Positions 49,719-61,857 of a DNA stretch of 64,000 bases are shown in pieces. The DNA is from Ophioderma brevispina. Its lineage: Eukaryota > Echinodermata > Ophiuroidea > Amphilepidida > Ophiodermatidae. The notes under the pieces were generated by a model, which saw only the letters and a list, made by a program, of their open reading frames with translations, did not search any database and had not been told where the DNA came from. The position numbers and the translations under genes were made by a program. The number at the start of each line of letters is the position of its first letter. Within the stretch, counting starts at the first letter, position 1. The stretch is taken from positions 1-64,000 of the forward strand of contig JAMKCH010012726.1 in assembly GCA_023653785.1 (NCBI GenBank), in the 5' to 3' direction.

Positions 49719-52700
49719 TGATGGATTTATTTTCAGACAGACCCTCTTTAAGGGTTAAATTAGGTTTTGTTCAGAAAGAGGCGGACAATTACTTTCAATA
49801 AAGATTAATAACAAACTATTGAGAAATGGAGCGATCAGCGATCTACCTAAAACAACATCTAGGCAACATGGCTACGCCGACGATCATGTTCTTCTTAACT
49901 TGGACAGACGCTGGACTGAAGTAGAAAGTACACTTACTTCAGATATGTCCCTATTTGCAGCATATCTCAGGACCTGGAGACTCGAGCTGAGTGAAGCCAA
50001 GACCACCGCTACTGCCTTCCATCTTCACCAAAGAGGCCAATCGCCAGCTTCAAATCAACCTCAATAAAGTGCCTCAATCCCGCACCAACCTATCTGGGAG
50101 TGAAGCTTGATCGGCAGCTTACTTATCAGCAGAATCTCGCGTCAGTTTTTGCAAAGATATCTGCGAGGAATAACCTCCTGTGCCGCCTTGCTAGATCTCC
50201 CTGGCTCTGGTCTACAGCGATGCTGAGTATCCCGCCCCTGTATGGTGCAATAGCTCTCACACAAAGCAACTGGACACAGTACTCAACGAGACATGAGAAA
50301 CAATTACTGGCTGCACGGTCCCACTCATATGAGCTTCTATCAGTGTTTCAGGGCATTGGCACTACCCGTCTCGGAGAGAACATTTACACACATAATACTG
50401 TTGAACAAGGCTTCTGTTGGACAAAAAGCACCTTTGTAACACTGTCAAAGAATCACACAACTCGGCAGACAGAGACTGGCGCTTAGTAGAAATTTATGTC
50501 GACACGTGTAAACTACTATTCAGCTCTCCATTAAAACATCTTACAGGCATGAAACAGGCATGGTAGTTTACTCAAACGACCAGGACCAATTCACTAAACA
50601 CACCTATGCAGAACGTCCTACGTAGTATAAATCTTCAGTAAGGAAGGAATAGGTCAACTTGAAGGATTCGCACAGGTGTCCGTTGTTTCAACAGCAATAG
50701 GCATCGATGGAAGAAACTGCCGCCATCTCCAGCCTGCCAATGTGGCATCATCACCATCTGGCGGATCACAGTGCATAATTTCATATATTTATTTTAGTTT
50801 CGACGTTGTACCTTTTTCTCTAAAAATTAGTCTTGATACGAACAATTCAGTTTGCGGCGCTGAGATTACAATTTAATATTTGCATAAGAATGAATATCAA
50901 AAAATATTTTGGTTCGTACTGACTTTCACAAGTGTAAGTTGCGAATACAATGTTTTATCTTTGTAGTAATTTTAATGGGACTCTTTATAAAATACTACAC
51001 TAGAAACAAAGTTGCTAAATAGCGTTTAAGAGTCTGAGCATCTTTAAAGGTCCGTCTCTCAAAATGACCAATTATAACTTTGCATTAATAGCTGAGAGTT
51101 TTCAGTTTCGAATCTTTATTTTCATAAGAGGAACCATTTCTGCTTTGAAATTTCGAACCGGCGGGTTCCAGTGACGAGGTCCGTCATGAAGACACTTACT
51201 GTAGTAGTACAGAAAATTGAAACAGATTATTCTTTCCTCATGTTCTTTATTCGATTGTCACCCCAAATGGCAATGATGTATTTTATTTGGAGTGCGATTG
51301 TTTTGTTTGAAACTGATGCTTAGCTTGCAAAATTTTTTGGAACGTAATGATCATCAATCACCGTGTTTGCAATACTAACGGAGGAGGACGCAATTTTCCG
51401 CTATCAAGATCACAGACAGTGCGCCTGTAGAGGTTTGAGCGGTTTGTTTGTTTTGTAAAATATAAAGTCAACAAATATTCAGATGAAGGTTTCATCCAAA
51501 TCAGTTTTTTGGCGGCCTTTAAAACAAGGGATTCGGATTCTCTCTGACGGCACAACTTTCATTGCTCAGGGGCTTTATTGAATTACCGTATAGCATGCAC
51601 TGATTAATATCAGGAATCTCAAATAGTATTTTGAACAAGTTTGGAAGTAGATCAGTATTTTTTAAAACAAAAAATTATAAATAAGTGATATATCATATAG
51701 AAGTGTGTGTGCTGGGTGTGTGTGTGGTGGCAGTATGTCGGGGTTGGTACAACTTTTGAGATGTGGATGAGTCCGAGACTGAGCACGAATCAACAAAAGA
51801 CCTAGCTTTAGATTACGTGTAATTTATCAGGGGAGAAGGTTCAGAAGAACTGCACTTACGATTTTTTAAGATATTACTCCAGCGCCACCCTCTCTCTCTC
51901 ACTCTCTCCCCTATATATAAAATTGGAAAGAGAGAAAAAGAGGCGAGAAAGAGAGAGAGAGAGAACCACACATTTACACTCCCATTAGCATCTCTCGTGC
52001 TGGGACACAGCGACACCTATTCCGTATCGCATCGCTAAATTGGCAGGCATTCTGAGACAGGCGCGACGTCATGGGACTCCCTAGCAGCCAAACCCTGTGT
52101 TAAGGCTCTGCGATTAGCTTGAATAAGGATATCGCCAATCAACGAATCAGGTGGTCAATATGATCGTTAGAAACGGGTCCTGACAAAAAAGGACCCCTTA
52201 GCTCATTAGTTTTTTGTAAAACCTGGCGTGTGGCCGACTTGACAGCCGCAATCCGAGAATGAGCCAAGCGGATAAGAGGAGGATAAGGAGAAATATCTGT
52301 ATGGATCGTATTTTCCGTTTTTTCGGTTCTTTTTCCAAAAAATAAATATAAGATAAACTAGTCTCGAGAATAGAAATTTGTAGGATATTTGGTGCGCAAC
52401 TCGTTACGATAGGCAAAGGTAATTTGCGCAATCCCCAGTGTACCGCAATGTACAAAAAATCCGAATCAACGTTAGCTGACACTGTGTGTAGTGGAGTTTT
52501 ACACGCTCAGCCGTTATGATGTGGTTGATAACTCCCTAGCGCAGTGAAGATTGCCAGGATTTGCCAAGATTCAACAATGGCGGCGCCGGGTGGCACGAAG
52601 CACGTAAATGGTTGTGAAGGAGAAGAAAGAAGAGAGGAGAAAGAGAAGTGGCGCTGGGAATAATTTAAACAAAGGTCGTAAGGGTACGTAGATCACAGTT

Positions 52701-53545
52701 CAATAATTGAGTGGTCACGCTATGGCATAGACCCTACAAAGGAAGAATGTTATTATAATTAAAGAAAGGGAGTAGAAGAAAAAAAAATAAATATTCTCAA
52801 ACATAAACGGCGGGAATCAAAGTATAGACGAAACGTTCTAGCATGAACACTCCAAACAAACATTATACTTAGCATAGGGGCAGATACAATGTTTGAGGAA
52901 GATGATGCGGGAGATGATGACGTTATCGCCGTATATTTTTATAGATTATTGTTGGAAATAGTTCTTTTGAGGTTTGGCACGAAAGTGTACAGTATACAGC
53001 AAAAACCCACGTGCACACAAAACACACAAGTACTCAAACACTCACGGATACACAAACACTTGATCATCCGTGTGCTTGTTCATTGAAAAAGCCATTAATT
53101 TTCTGTTTGCTCATTCGGTTATTTCGCAAACCTATATTATGCTTTATAAACATTTGGGGTCACCTATTGCGTGTCAAGGAAAATGCCCATTAAGGTTGAG
53201 GCACATTATGCCATTTATCACTTAAATAAATAGTCTCACCTAAAGAAGCTTTAATGACACAGTACGTCTTTATATGCCACAACAACGACAAAACAACAAC
53301 CGCGCAGAAAGACCAACAAAAACATACTCCCCGCACTAAAAATCGACACGCTATAAATACGGTAATTCAAAAGGAGGTAGGTATGTAGGTGATTATAATA
53401 ATAAATGCCAGAGCGTGTTCGGTAAGGTGTTGCTTATTAACCTGTGTACGCAATGCATGATAACGAAGCATGAGGTGGAAGTTTGAGAAAATTTTTTAAT
53501 TCCGAGCTGGCTTGGCGCGTTCATTTGAAGCAAAGTTTGAGCACG
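49719..53545 (+). repeat. 3.8-kb direct tandem duplication, unit 1
   Basis: Co-linear with 53,546-57,488 over its whole length: reverse transcriptase fragment, 3' region, GGTCCGT...AAAATGACCA block (51,048), GT-rich and CT-rich microsatellites (51,703-51,730 and 51,890-51,910), CTCCCTAGCGCAG block (52,532) and CACACAAAACACACAA block (53,014). Starts TGATGGATTTATTTTC; unit 2 starts TGATGATTTATTTTC directly after it. Differences are mainly small indels spread evenly. Confidence 0.9.
49819..50785 (+). pseudogene. non-LTR retrotransposon RT fragment (tandem unit 1)
   Basis: The frame 49,819-50,067 reads ISDLPKTTSRQHGYADDHVL, which contains the YADD catalytic motif of reverse transcriptase, then VESTLTSDMSLFAAYLRTW and LELSEAKTTATAFHLH. 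A shifted frame (50,100-50,486) gives LGVKLDRQLTYQQNLASVFA, KISARNNLLCRLARS and the tail region. At about 50,655-50,775 further frames match the G-x-GRF-x-S-x-x-HRW-x-L and CxCG...ADH block that ends many jockey/CR1-like ORF2 proteins. Everything before the YADD block is missing, including the endonuclease. In life the protein copies element RNA at a nicked target. At least three frame changes occur. Confidence 0.82.
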
Positions 53546-53643
53546 TGATGATTTATTTTCCGACAGCCCCTCTTTAAGGGTAAATTTGTTTTGTGTCAGA
53601 AAGATTGCTGACAATTACTTTCCAATAAAGATTAATAACACGA

Positions 53644-54620
53644 TTGGAATGGGCGCTCAGCGATCTACCTACAACAACACATCTAGGCATCTGGCTACGC
53701 CACTATCATGGTCGTCTTAAACTTGGACAGAAGCGGACTGAAGTAGAAAGTACACTTACTTCAGATATTCCTATTTGTTTGCAGCATATCCAGGACCTGA
53801 TACTCGAGCTGAGTGAATCCCAAACCACCGTCTACTGCCTTCCATCTCCCAAAGAGGCCCATCGCCAGATTCAAATCAACCTCAATAAAGTGCCTCAATC
53901 CCGCACCACCTATCTGGGAGTGAAGCGCTTGATCGTCATCTTACTTATCAGCCCGAATCTCGCTTCGTTTTGGTGCAAAGATATCGCGATGAATCACCTC
54001 CTGTTCCTCCTTGCTAGGATCTCCCGGCTCCTGTCTACGCGATGCTTGAGTATCCCGCCCCTGTATGGTGGCAATAGCTCTTCACCCCAACGCAACTGGA
54101 CACAGTACTCAACGAGACCATGAGAACCATTACTGGCTGCCCGGTCCCCCTCTATCTGAGCTTCTATCAGTGTGCTTTCTCAGGCATTGCACCTCCAGTG
54201 TCTTTCGGAGAGAACATACCCACATACAACTGGTGAACTGCTCTGTTGGACAACAAGCACCTGTTGCATACACTGTCAAGAATTCACACCACTCTCGTCA
54301 AACATAACTGCGCTCTCGTCGAAATTTATGTCGCACTCTGCTACCTTACTCTTTCAGCTCCTCGCATTCAACTCTTAAACACAGGCATGAAACCGCCTGG
54401 CTAGCCACTACAGGAGACCATACCAATTTCACTAACAACCTCACCTATACAGAAGTCCCTACCTAGTATAATCTCCATGTAAGGAATAGGTTCAAACTTG
54501 AACAGGATTCGCACAAGGTGTCGGTCGTTCATCAACAGCAATATGCGCCGATGGAAGCTGGCTACGCATCTCCAGCTGCCAATGGGCTCTCATCACCATC
54601 CTGCGGATCACATTTCTCAA
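53644..54620 (+). pseudogene. non-LTR retrotransposon RT fragment (tandem unit 2)
   Basis: Matches the unit 1 fragment. The frame 53,644-54,123 keeps VESTLTSDI, LILELSESQTTVYCLPS and LNKVPQSRTTYLGVKRL. At 54,498-54,620 NRIRTRCRSFINSNMRRWKL and HHPADHIS give the C-terminal GRF...HRW...ADHI block more clearly than unit 1. The YADD motif is broken here (WLRHYHG in the open frame). Multiple indels relative to unit 1. Not functional. Confidence 0.82.
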
Positions 54621-56566
54621 TATTATATATTTATTTTGGGTTTCCCGAAGTTTATACCTTTTATCTCTAAACGTAGTCTTTTGAAATAACTAACAATTTT
54701 AGTTTGCGAGCTGAGAATTACAATTTAATTTTGCCATAAGAATGATATCAAAAATATTTTGGTTCTTACTGACTTTCACAATTGTAACTGCAATACATGT
54801 TTTATCTTTGTAGATTTTAAATTGGTGATCTTATTAAAACTACTACACCTGAAACACAAGTTGCTAAATAGCGTTAAAGTTCTGAGAATCGTTAAAGGTC
54901 CGTATCTCAAAAGACCAAGTTATAACTTTGCAATTCTCAGCTGAAGAGTTTCAGTTCTGAATGCTGTTATTTTTCATAAGAGTGAACCTTTCTTTTCTGC
55001 TTTTGCAAATTCGCACGGCGGTTTTCCAGTGACTAATGTCCGTCATGAAGAACTTACTTTTATAGTACATAAAATTGAAACAGATTCTGCTTTCCCTCAT
55101 TTTCTTTATTCGATAATGTACAAAATTGGAAATGATGTATTGTAGTTCGAGTGCGTTTGTTTTGAAACCTGACTTATGCCCGTGCAAAATATAAGCGTAA
55201 TGAATTAAAATCCCCAAATCACACTTGTTTTTGCACTAATAACGAGTAGGACCCAATTTTACGCTATCAAGGATCACGACATGGCGCCTGTAGATTGTGT
55301 GAGGGTGTAAATATAAGTCAAACAAATTATTCGATGAATGTTCATCCAAAATCAAGTTTTTGTTGCCTTTAAAACAAGGGATTCGGAATTCTCTCTGACG
55401 GCACACTTTCCTTCATTGCTCAGGGCTTTATTGAATAACCGTATATTATCTGTATTGATTAATATCAGGAATCTAAATGTATTTTTTGGAACAAGTTTTG
55501 GTTAAGTAGATTCATTCAGTGATTTTTTATAAAACAAAAAATTATAAATAAGTGCATATATCATAATAAGTGTGTGTGTGTGTGTGTGGCATTATTAGGG
55601 TGGTACAAACTTTTTGAGATGTGGATTGAGTCCAGACTGACACGCATCAACAAAAGACCTAGCTTTGCTTACGTTTAATTTATCAGGGGAGAAGTTTCAG
55701 AAGAACTGCACTTACGACTTTGTTTTTAAATTATTACCTCACGCCACCTCTCTCTCTCTCATCAACTCTCTCCCTATATAATAAAATTTGAAAGAAGAGA
55801 GATAGAGAGAGAGAGAGAGCGAGAAAGAGAGAGGAGAGCACATCATTTTTACACTCTCCATAGCAATCTCTAGTGCTGGACAACAAAGCGAGCGCCACCT
55901 AATTCCGTATCCGCAGCGCTAATTGGCCGGCATTCTTAGACATGCGCTACTTCATGGGACTCCTAGCAGCCAACGCTGTGTTAAAAAAAGGCTCGCGATG
56001 TAGCTTGAATAAGGATTCGCCAAATCCAACGAATCAGTTTGGTCCATCTCAATCTGATGTTAGAAACGGGTTTCTGACAAAAAGACCCCTTAGCTCACTA
56101 GTGTTTTTTGCATCCTGGCGTGTGGCAGCATTGGAAACAGCAAGAAATCGAGAATGAGCCCAGCTTATCATATCGGATAATGTAAGAAAATGCTTGTATG
56201 GATCGTATTTTTCACGTTTTTTTTTCGTCCTTTTTTTTTTTTTTTAAATTAATTGGGAAAACCTATAATACAAACTAAGTTCAGGCTAACTATACAATTT
56301 TAGTTAGGAATATTTTTGGGTTTTTTTGGTGCAGCAACCTCGTTACGACGATAAGGCCAAGTATTTTGCGCAATCTCCCGTGTACCGCAATGTACAAAAT
56401 CCGAATCACTTTAGCTACAACTGTGTGTGTACGTGGAGTTTTCCACGCTTAGCCGATTATGATAGTTGGGTTGATAACTCCCTAGCGCAGGAAGATTTTG
56501 CCAGGATTTGCCAAGATTCACAATGGCCGGCCTGTGTGGTCAAGACGAACGTAAATGGGTGCAGGA

Positions 56567-56567
56567 G

Positions 56568-56600
<33 letters not shown>
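56567..56600 (+). repeat. GA microsatellite
   Basis: About 16 uninterrupted GA units. The same place in unit 1 (about 52,620-52,645) has only short GA words, so the tract expanded in unit 2. Confidence 0.85.
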
Positions 56601-57212
56601 CGCGGTAATAATTTAAACAAAGGTCGTAAGGTACGTAGATCAACAGTTCACCATAAGTGAAGTGGTCAACTCACTATATGGCCATAGACCTACAAAGAAG
56701 AAGTTTTATAAATTAAAGACAGGATGTAGAAGGAAAAAATCTTCTCAAAATAACTGCCGGATCAAGTAGACAACGTTCTAGCTGAACACACACACAACAT
56801 AGACTTAGCTAGGGGCAGATACAATGTTTGAAGGAATAGATGAGCGGGAGATGATACGTTATCGCCGTATATATTTTTATTATATATAGTGTTTGGAAAT
56901 AGTTTTTCTTTTGTGTTGGTCCACGAAATTGTACAGTATACAAGCACAAACACGTGCACACAAACACCCAAACTCAAACACCACGGATACACAACACTTT
57001 GATCATCCGTGCTTATGTTTCATTGAAAAGCCATTAATTTTCTGTTTGCTCATTCGGTTATTTGCCTCACATATATATGCTTTATAAACCTTTGTTCACT
57101 TATTGCTTTTTAAGAAATGCCCATTTAAGATCTAGGCACATTATGCCATTTATCACTTAAATAAATAGTCTCCTTAAAGAAGCTTTAATGACACAGTACT
57201 CTTTATATATTT

Positions 57213-57252
57213 CCACAACAACAACAACAACAACAACAACAACAGCAGCAGC
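57213..57252 (+). repeat. CAA then CAG microsatellite
   Basis: About ten CAA units followed by three CAG/CAGCAG units. Unit 1 has an interrupted, shorter version at about 53,279-53,302. Confidence 0.85.
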
Positions 57253-57488
57253 AAAGACCACACAACTATACTCCCCGCCTAAAAATCCGAAACGATATAA
57301 ATTACTGTATTAAACCAGGTATGTAGGTAGTAGGTGAATTATAATAAAATGCCAGGAGCGTTGTTCGCGTAATTGTGTTTGCTTATTGACCTGTGTACGT
57401 AATGCATTGATAACGACGCATGATGTGGAAGTTTGAGAGATTTATCAGCTGGCTTGCGGCGTTCCATTTGAAAGCAAGTTTGTCACGT

Positions 57489-58721
57489 TGATGGCCATTT
57501 CAACATCGTTTCGATTTTTTTGACGGGAGTATACACTTTGGATAAAGTATACTTTGTGATTTTTATTGTATCACGGTATAAGGTCACGCAAAATCGGTTT
57601 CACGTACAATACTGCTACCATCTCAGTAGTAAACAGTGTTTAAAATTGCGTAATATGGACATATGTTTTGCTATTTTCCGGATTTCATTGTAATCTGCTT
57701 GTCTACAAGGTTTACTCAGGTTATACAATGCAGTTGTACTTAAAGGCTTTTATGTGAGACAAACTGTCTTATTCGGTCTTAATAAAGAGAGAGTTACTTA
57801 AACTAAAACAGATAATCATATTTTATTATTTATTTCGTTAATGTAGGCATGGTTAACAAAATTCCATTATCCCATTAAAAGTCACTACCTTAATTATGTA
57901 AGTTTGTGATAGAGACCAGATATCTTAACATATTATTCGTTGTTTCAAAAGGAATGGTACAATGTGGAGGCCTTTCACGTCTATAAGTTACATATCCTAA
58001 TCAACAACGCAATCTCTATTTCAGACATGTTACCTGCTATAAATAATGTTTTAAATGCCGTCAAATGAGTTCACACTTTTGAGGCAGTAGCCACAAGTTC
58101 GTCGGGTCATACGTTGAATTATATGAATGAGATTACTAGATAGGACCGCTCCTTTAGAAGGTAGAGCACCCCCGAGTAAATTGATATCATCTATATACTC
58201 CTGCCAGCACAAGAACAGGTTTACTATACTCAATAACTCTGATACATTACTGGAGTTTTCCGTAACCTGACCCACCTGACAAACACTTTTGTTGTTCTTC
58301 TGACACACTTATATTCGGAAACCTTAGACAGGAATAAATCTGTGCTGTTATTCAGATAAAGGTGTGTCAGATGGGCCCGGTTACGGAAACTTCCTACTAA
58401 AACTGCCCACCAGGTTACCAATATAAAATTTTCTCTCTGTTTCTTCTTATGAAAGGACATCGCCAACAACCCTAAGTCCAAAAGCTATATGAATCCATAT
58501 ACAATTTTTATCACGGGAGCGGCACTGAATTGTGTGTACTACAATGTCAATCGATAAACTGTACAAATCTTTTCCGGTTATAACCGTAAACAACTTACAA
58601 CTTGTAGCTCTTAATGAGAAGGGGGTTCAGCCAAAATATTTTGGTTTTGCAGATAAATGAGAAATTCAAACTTCTATATGATAGCCAAAATCAGTTTTGA
58701 TAGTGTGAGTGGCGCCATCCA
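57489..58721. other. unassigned DNA
   Basis: Contains minus-strand ORFs of 83-85 codons at 58,051-58,481 without recognised motifs. No element ends. Confidence 0.45.
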
Positions 58722-60270
58722 TAGACTGGTTCCATTTCTCAAAAAAGTGCTTCCCTCACATACGAAGGCATTTTTGAGTAAAGCAATTGGGTTAGTTGTT
58801 TTTAATGAAATTTTTTGCTAATTCCAAATTTTCTGGTCCCAAGCTGATTTTGAGACGGAAATGTTCCTAATTAGCATAAATTCCAAAATGGTCGGCCATT
58901 TTAAATACCGTTTGTTTGTCATAACGCAAGATGTTAAGGGCTTGTAATTACTTCATTCCTTGTAGGGTTAAGGAATACAATTAGATCATTAGTTATAGCA
59001 TTAGGTCAACTTAACAGTTAAATTTGCATAAAAATTTCAAAATGGGTCCGCCATTTTGACATTTTTGTACCTAACTCAAGATTTAAGGTTTGTACTTCAT
59101 TCTTGTGGCTATACATCTGTTTTCAGGGTCAAGGGATTTAAATTTTAGTTCTGAGTTATGGTCATGCGCCATGAGTTGGGGTGACAAATGAGGGTGGCGT
59201 TACTTTTCACAATAGTTTTAACTTTATATTGTATCATACAACCAAGTTTGGTATTCAGCTGATTTATATTTCATTTTAAAGGGATTTATCCCAATCTAGC
59301 TTTGCTATGGTGGCAGATTCAGATTCAGTGTGCTATCTTACTTTTTGAGTTGCGAATTTTAAGTCAGTCGGGGTCAGAGAGGGTGTGCCTAATGATGAGG
59401 TGCCTACGGATGAGGCATGTGTTAAAGTCTACGGGATTTTTTGATATTCGGGGCTTTTTGCATTTCTTTTCGGTTTTATATCTTTTTAATATCTAACCCG
59501 CCATGTATAAGATAAATAACATAATCATTTTGTTGGTTATTTATTGGCATTCATTTTGACTCATACAAACAGTTTAAGCTATGATGTTAATTGAAGGTAC
59601 CAAATTTAGGAACTGCCAACAAAATTGTTGTACTTTTTTACATCAAAATTTCAAATTTTCCACCTTATATGACACTTGTTGTACCCTGTATAAAATCAAC
59701 GTACAAGTTGCAGATTTGTCTTCCATTACATGTTAAGCTTTTACAACAATATATAGTTTTATCGCTATCATCAAAAAATGAGATGACTTACTCTCAATTA
59801 AGTGTGAAAACGTGTATTTTTGGTATTTCACAAGCATGTAACAACACACTTTTTCTTTCTTTTCTTTTCTCCCAACTCCCTGGTGCATGACCTTATAGCA
59901 TTTAGGTCCTTTTAGAGTTTAATTTGCATAAAAATTCCAAAATGGCCGCCGTTTTAAATTTATGCCAAATTAATTGTCCAATATATGGCAAAATACCTTC
60001 ACTGATGGTCTAGTTGTGTTTCTCCGCACCTGACAAATATGTATAGACACAGAATGAAACCGGTTACAATCCTTAAATCTTGAGTTATGTACAAAAAATG
60101 TTAAATGGCGGGCCATTTTGAATTTAATCAAATTAGGCACATTCCCCTAAAAATTAGCTTTGGGGACCGGAGGATTTGGAATCAGCATAAAATTTCCATA
60201 TAGAAACACGTTCAATTCTTTATACAACAATGCGCTCGACTAGTTGCTTTTTGAAAGATGGAACCAGTCT
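58722..60270. mobile_element. large foldback element with internal subrepeats (~1.55 kb)
   Basis: The left end AGACTGGTTCCATTTCTCAA matches the complement of the right end, AGACTGGTTCCATCTTTCAA. Inverted similarity continues inward for about 250 bases (GAAATTTTTTGCTAATTCCAA against GAAATTTTATGCTGATTCCAA, then GGTCCC and CCTAATT blocks). Each arm carries a subrepeat built on AAAATGGxxGGCCATTTT with a following CTCAAGAT(T)TAAGG word: 58,883, 59,039, 59,938 and 60,103. The ~600-bp middle is AT-rich with only a 99-codon ORF (59,591-59,890) of no known family. No target duplication was identified. Confidence 0.75.
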
Positions 60271-60331
60271 ACCAGACTGATGATCGGGTAGTACTCCTTG
60301 AACTGAGAAACGCTTCATTGATGAACGTTTC

Positions 60332-60536
60332 AAACCTGTAATTCTTCCATCATAAGGGAAACGAAGACCTTGTCTTCCTGCTCTTATTGATAAAATTTTT
60401 TAAAACCTGTATTCCTGTCCATCAATAAGGGAAAACTAAGACCTTGTCTTCCGCGTTTTCATTGATAAATTTAAAAACCTGTATTCTTCCATCAATAAGG
60501 GAAAAAAAAAAACGAAGACCTTGTCTTCCTGCACGA
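60332..60536 (+). repeat. three tandem copies of a ~70-bp coding segment
   Basis: Copies begin at about 60,332, 60,401 and 60,473, each with AACCTGTATTCTTCCATC, AATAAGGGAAAA and ACCTTGTCTTCC. The last copy runs directly into the transposase fragment. In frame it reads CILPSIRENEDLVFLHDNA across the junction, the stretch just before and including the second catalytic Asp of a Tc1 transposase. The first two copies end in ATTGATAAA instead. Confidence 0.8.
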
Positions 60537-60790
60537 CAATGCCACACCGCAGAATAACTACTGGCTTCTAAGTAGACAAACCACATTATATTGGTCTGTC
60601 ATGGACATCCAGGTCAGCAGATCTTTCACCCATTGAACCTCTTTGGCATGAACTTGGCTCGCGTGCGGAGGCAGACATTTATCCAATTCCAGCAGCAACA
60701 CTTCAGGAGTTAAATTAAAGACTTCACAAAGAGCGGGTGAGAATTCTCCAAACGATCATCCAGTAGCTACAGCTCAGCATGAAAGCAGAA
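60473..60790 (+). pseudogene. Tc1-like transposase C-terminal fragment
   Basis: Frames give ILPSIRENEDLVFLHDNA (second catalytic Asp block), then WTSRSADLSPIEPLWHELG at about 60,601-60,660 (WPARSPDLNPIEHLWDxLG motif with the final acidic residue), then AATLQEL and a shifted RLHKERVRILQTIIQ at the C-terminus. The N-terminal HTH and first Asp are missing. It differs in sequence from the 41.5-kb family, so it is a separate Tc1 lineage. It lies immediately after the foldback element. Confidence 0.8.
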
Positions 60791-61736
60791 TGACCGGAAG
60801 CATCAATACGTGTGACAGACATACAAGATATTATACGTTTTGTGGGGGATTTTTAAAACTGGAAGTCTAAAATACTATTAATTTCCTCCTTCCAAACTTG
60901 TTATATACTAAACACGTTTTACTACACCTAAGGGTGTTTTCGAAACGACATGTTGTCAAACATGTTTTGTTTCCTCCTCCTTCTCCTTATGGGTGAACCT
61001 TCCTGTCTCTTAATTAAGTATATAACGTGCGGGTTGAAAAGATAATAGTAAAAACGAAAACGCCTAATGTTTTGCAATATATGCCCTATAACCAAAGTGG
61101 TAGCTGAAAGCCTTTTTTCTTCACTTTAATTGGAATATAGTTGCTCATGCCAGCGTCTTCTCATGTTTCGCACATGTAAAAGTATCGCACTCTTTTCTTC
61201 CTAAGGATTTATTTTGGGAGTGTTCTTAGACTGTGCTAGATTTGCAACCTATATCCTTTCATACTTAGCAGCGGAATTGAACTGTAAATAATACAGCCGT
61301 AAGGGAGTATGTCTTTTGGGTTTGTGGCTCGTGTCATTGTACCCCTAGTAGTTCACGTCACTTAATACGGCAAGTTAACGTGCAGATATAGTAATATTTT
61401 AACCATTTTCCTCTTTGCAATTTTGTAATGATCCAAATTATATTTTTAGGTACAAACGTTGCCTCACCGTTTACCAGTGTTAACTTAAAGGAAAAATGCC
61501 ATGATTCTGAATATTTGGAAAATTTGGTATGGATGAAAGCTTAAGTACGTAAGTACTATTATCAAATAGTTGAAATTGTCCCCATTTGTTGAGTATTTGC
61601 CCTTTATAATTTCCGCCCAATAGCTTTCTCGAAAACGATTGCGCGACAAATCCACATTGCAGGCAAATGGTGACGTCAAAGTGATGACCAGCATATATCC
61701 GCAGTGTTGCCCCTTTCCTATTCGAGGGAACTGCCA
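60791..61736. other. unassigned DNA
   Basis: No coding signal or repeat structure. Overlapping 89-codon minus-strand ORFs at 61,480-61,754 show no motif. Confidence 0.45.
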
Positions 61737-61857
61737 GGGGGTAGGACATGCCATCCTACAACAACGCCTGAAATTAACAAAATCGGCACAAAACCTCCGG
61801 CGCCGACTCGAGTTGCGAGTCCCAAATCGAGCAGGCCAGGTCGTGTCCTACCCCCCC
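61737..61857. repeat. short inverted repeat pair
   Basis: GGGGGTAGGACATG at 61,737-61,750 and CGTGTCCTACCCCC at 61,844-61,857 are inverted with 12 of 14 matches, enclosing a GC-richer 93 bp. It may be a very small MITE; no target duplication was identified. Confidence 0.45.

Larger units (their letters stand above)
53546..57488 (+). repeat. 3.9-kb direct tandem duplication, unit 2
   Basis: Second copy of 49,719-53,545 in the same orientation with no spacer. It ends near CACGTTGATGG, compare CACGTGATG at the unit 1/unit 2 joint. It is about 115 bp longer, partly from expanded simple repeats (GA at 56,567 and CAA at 57,213). Confidence 0.9.
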
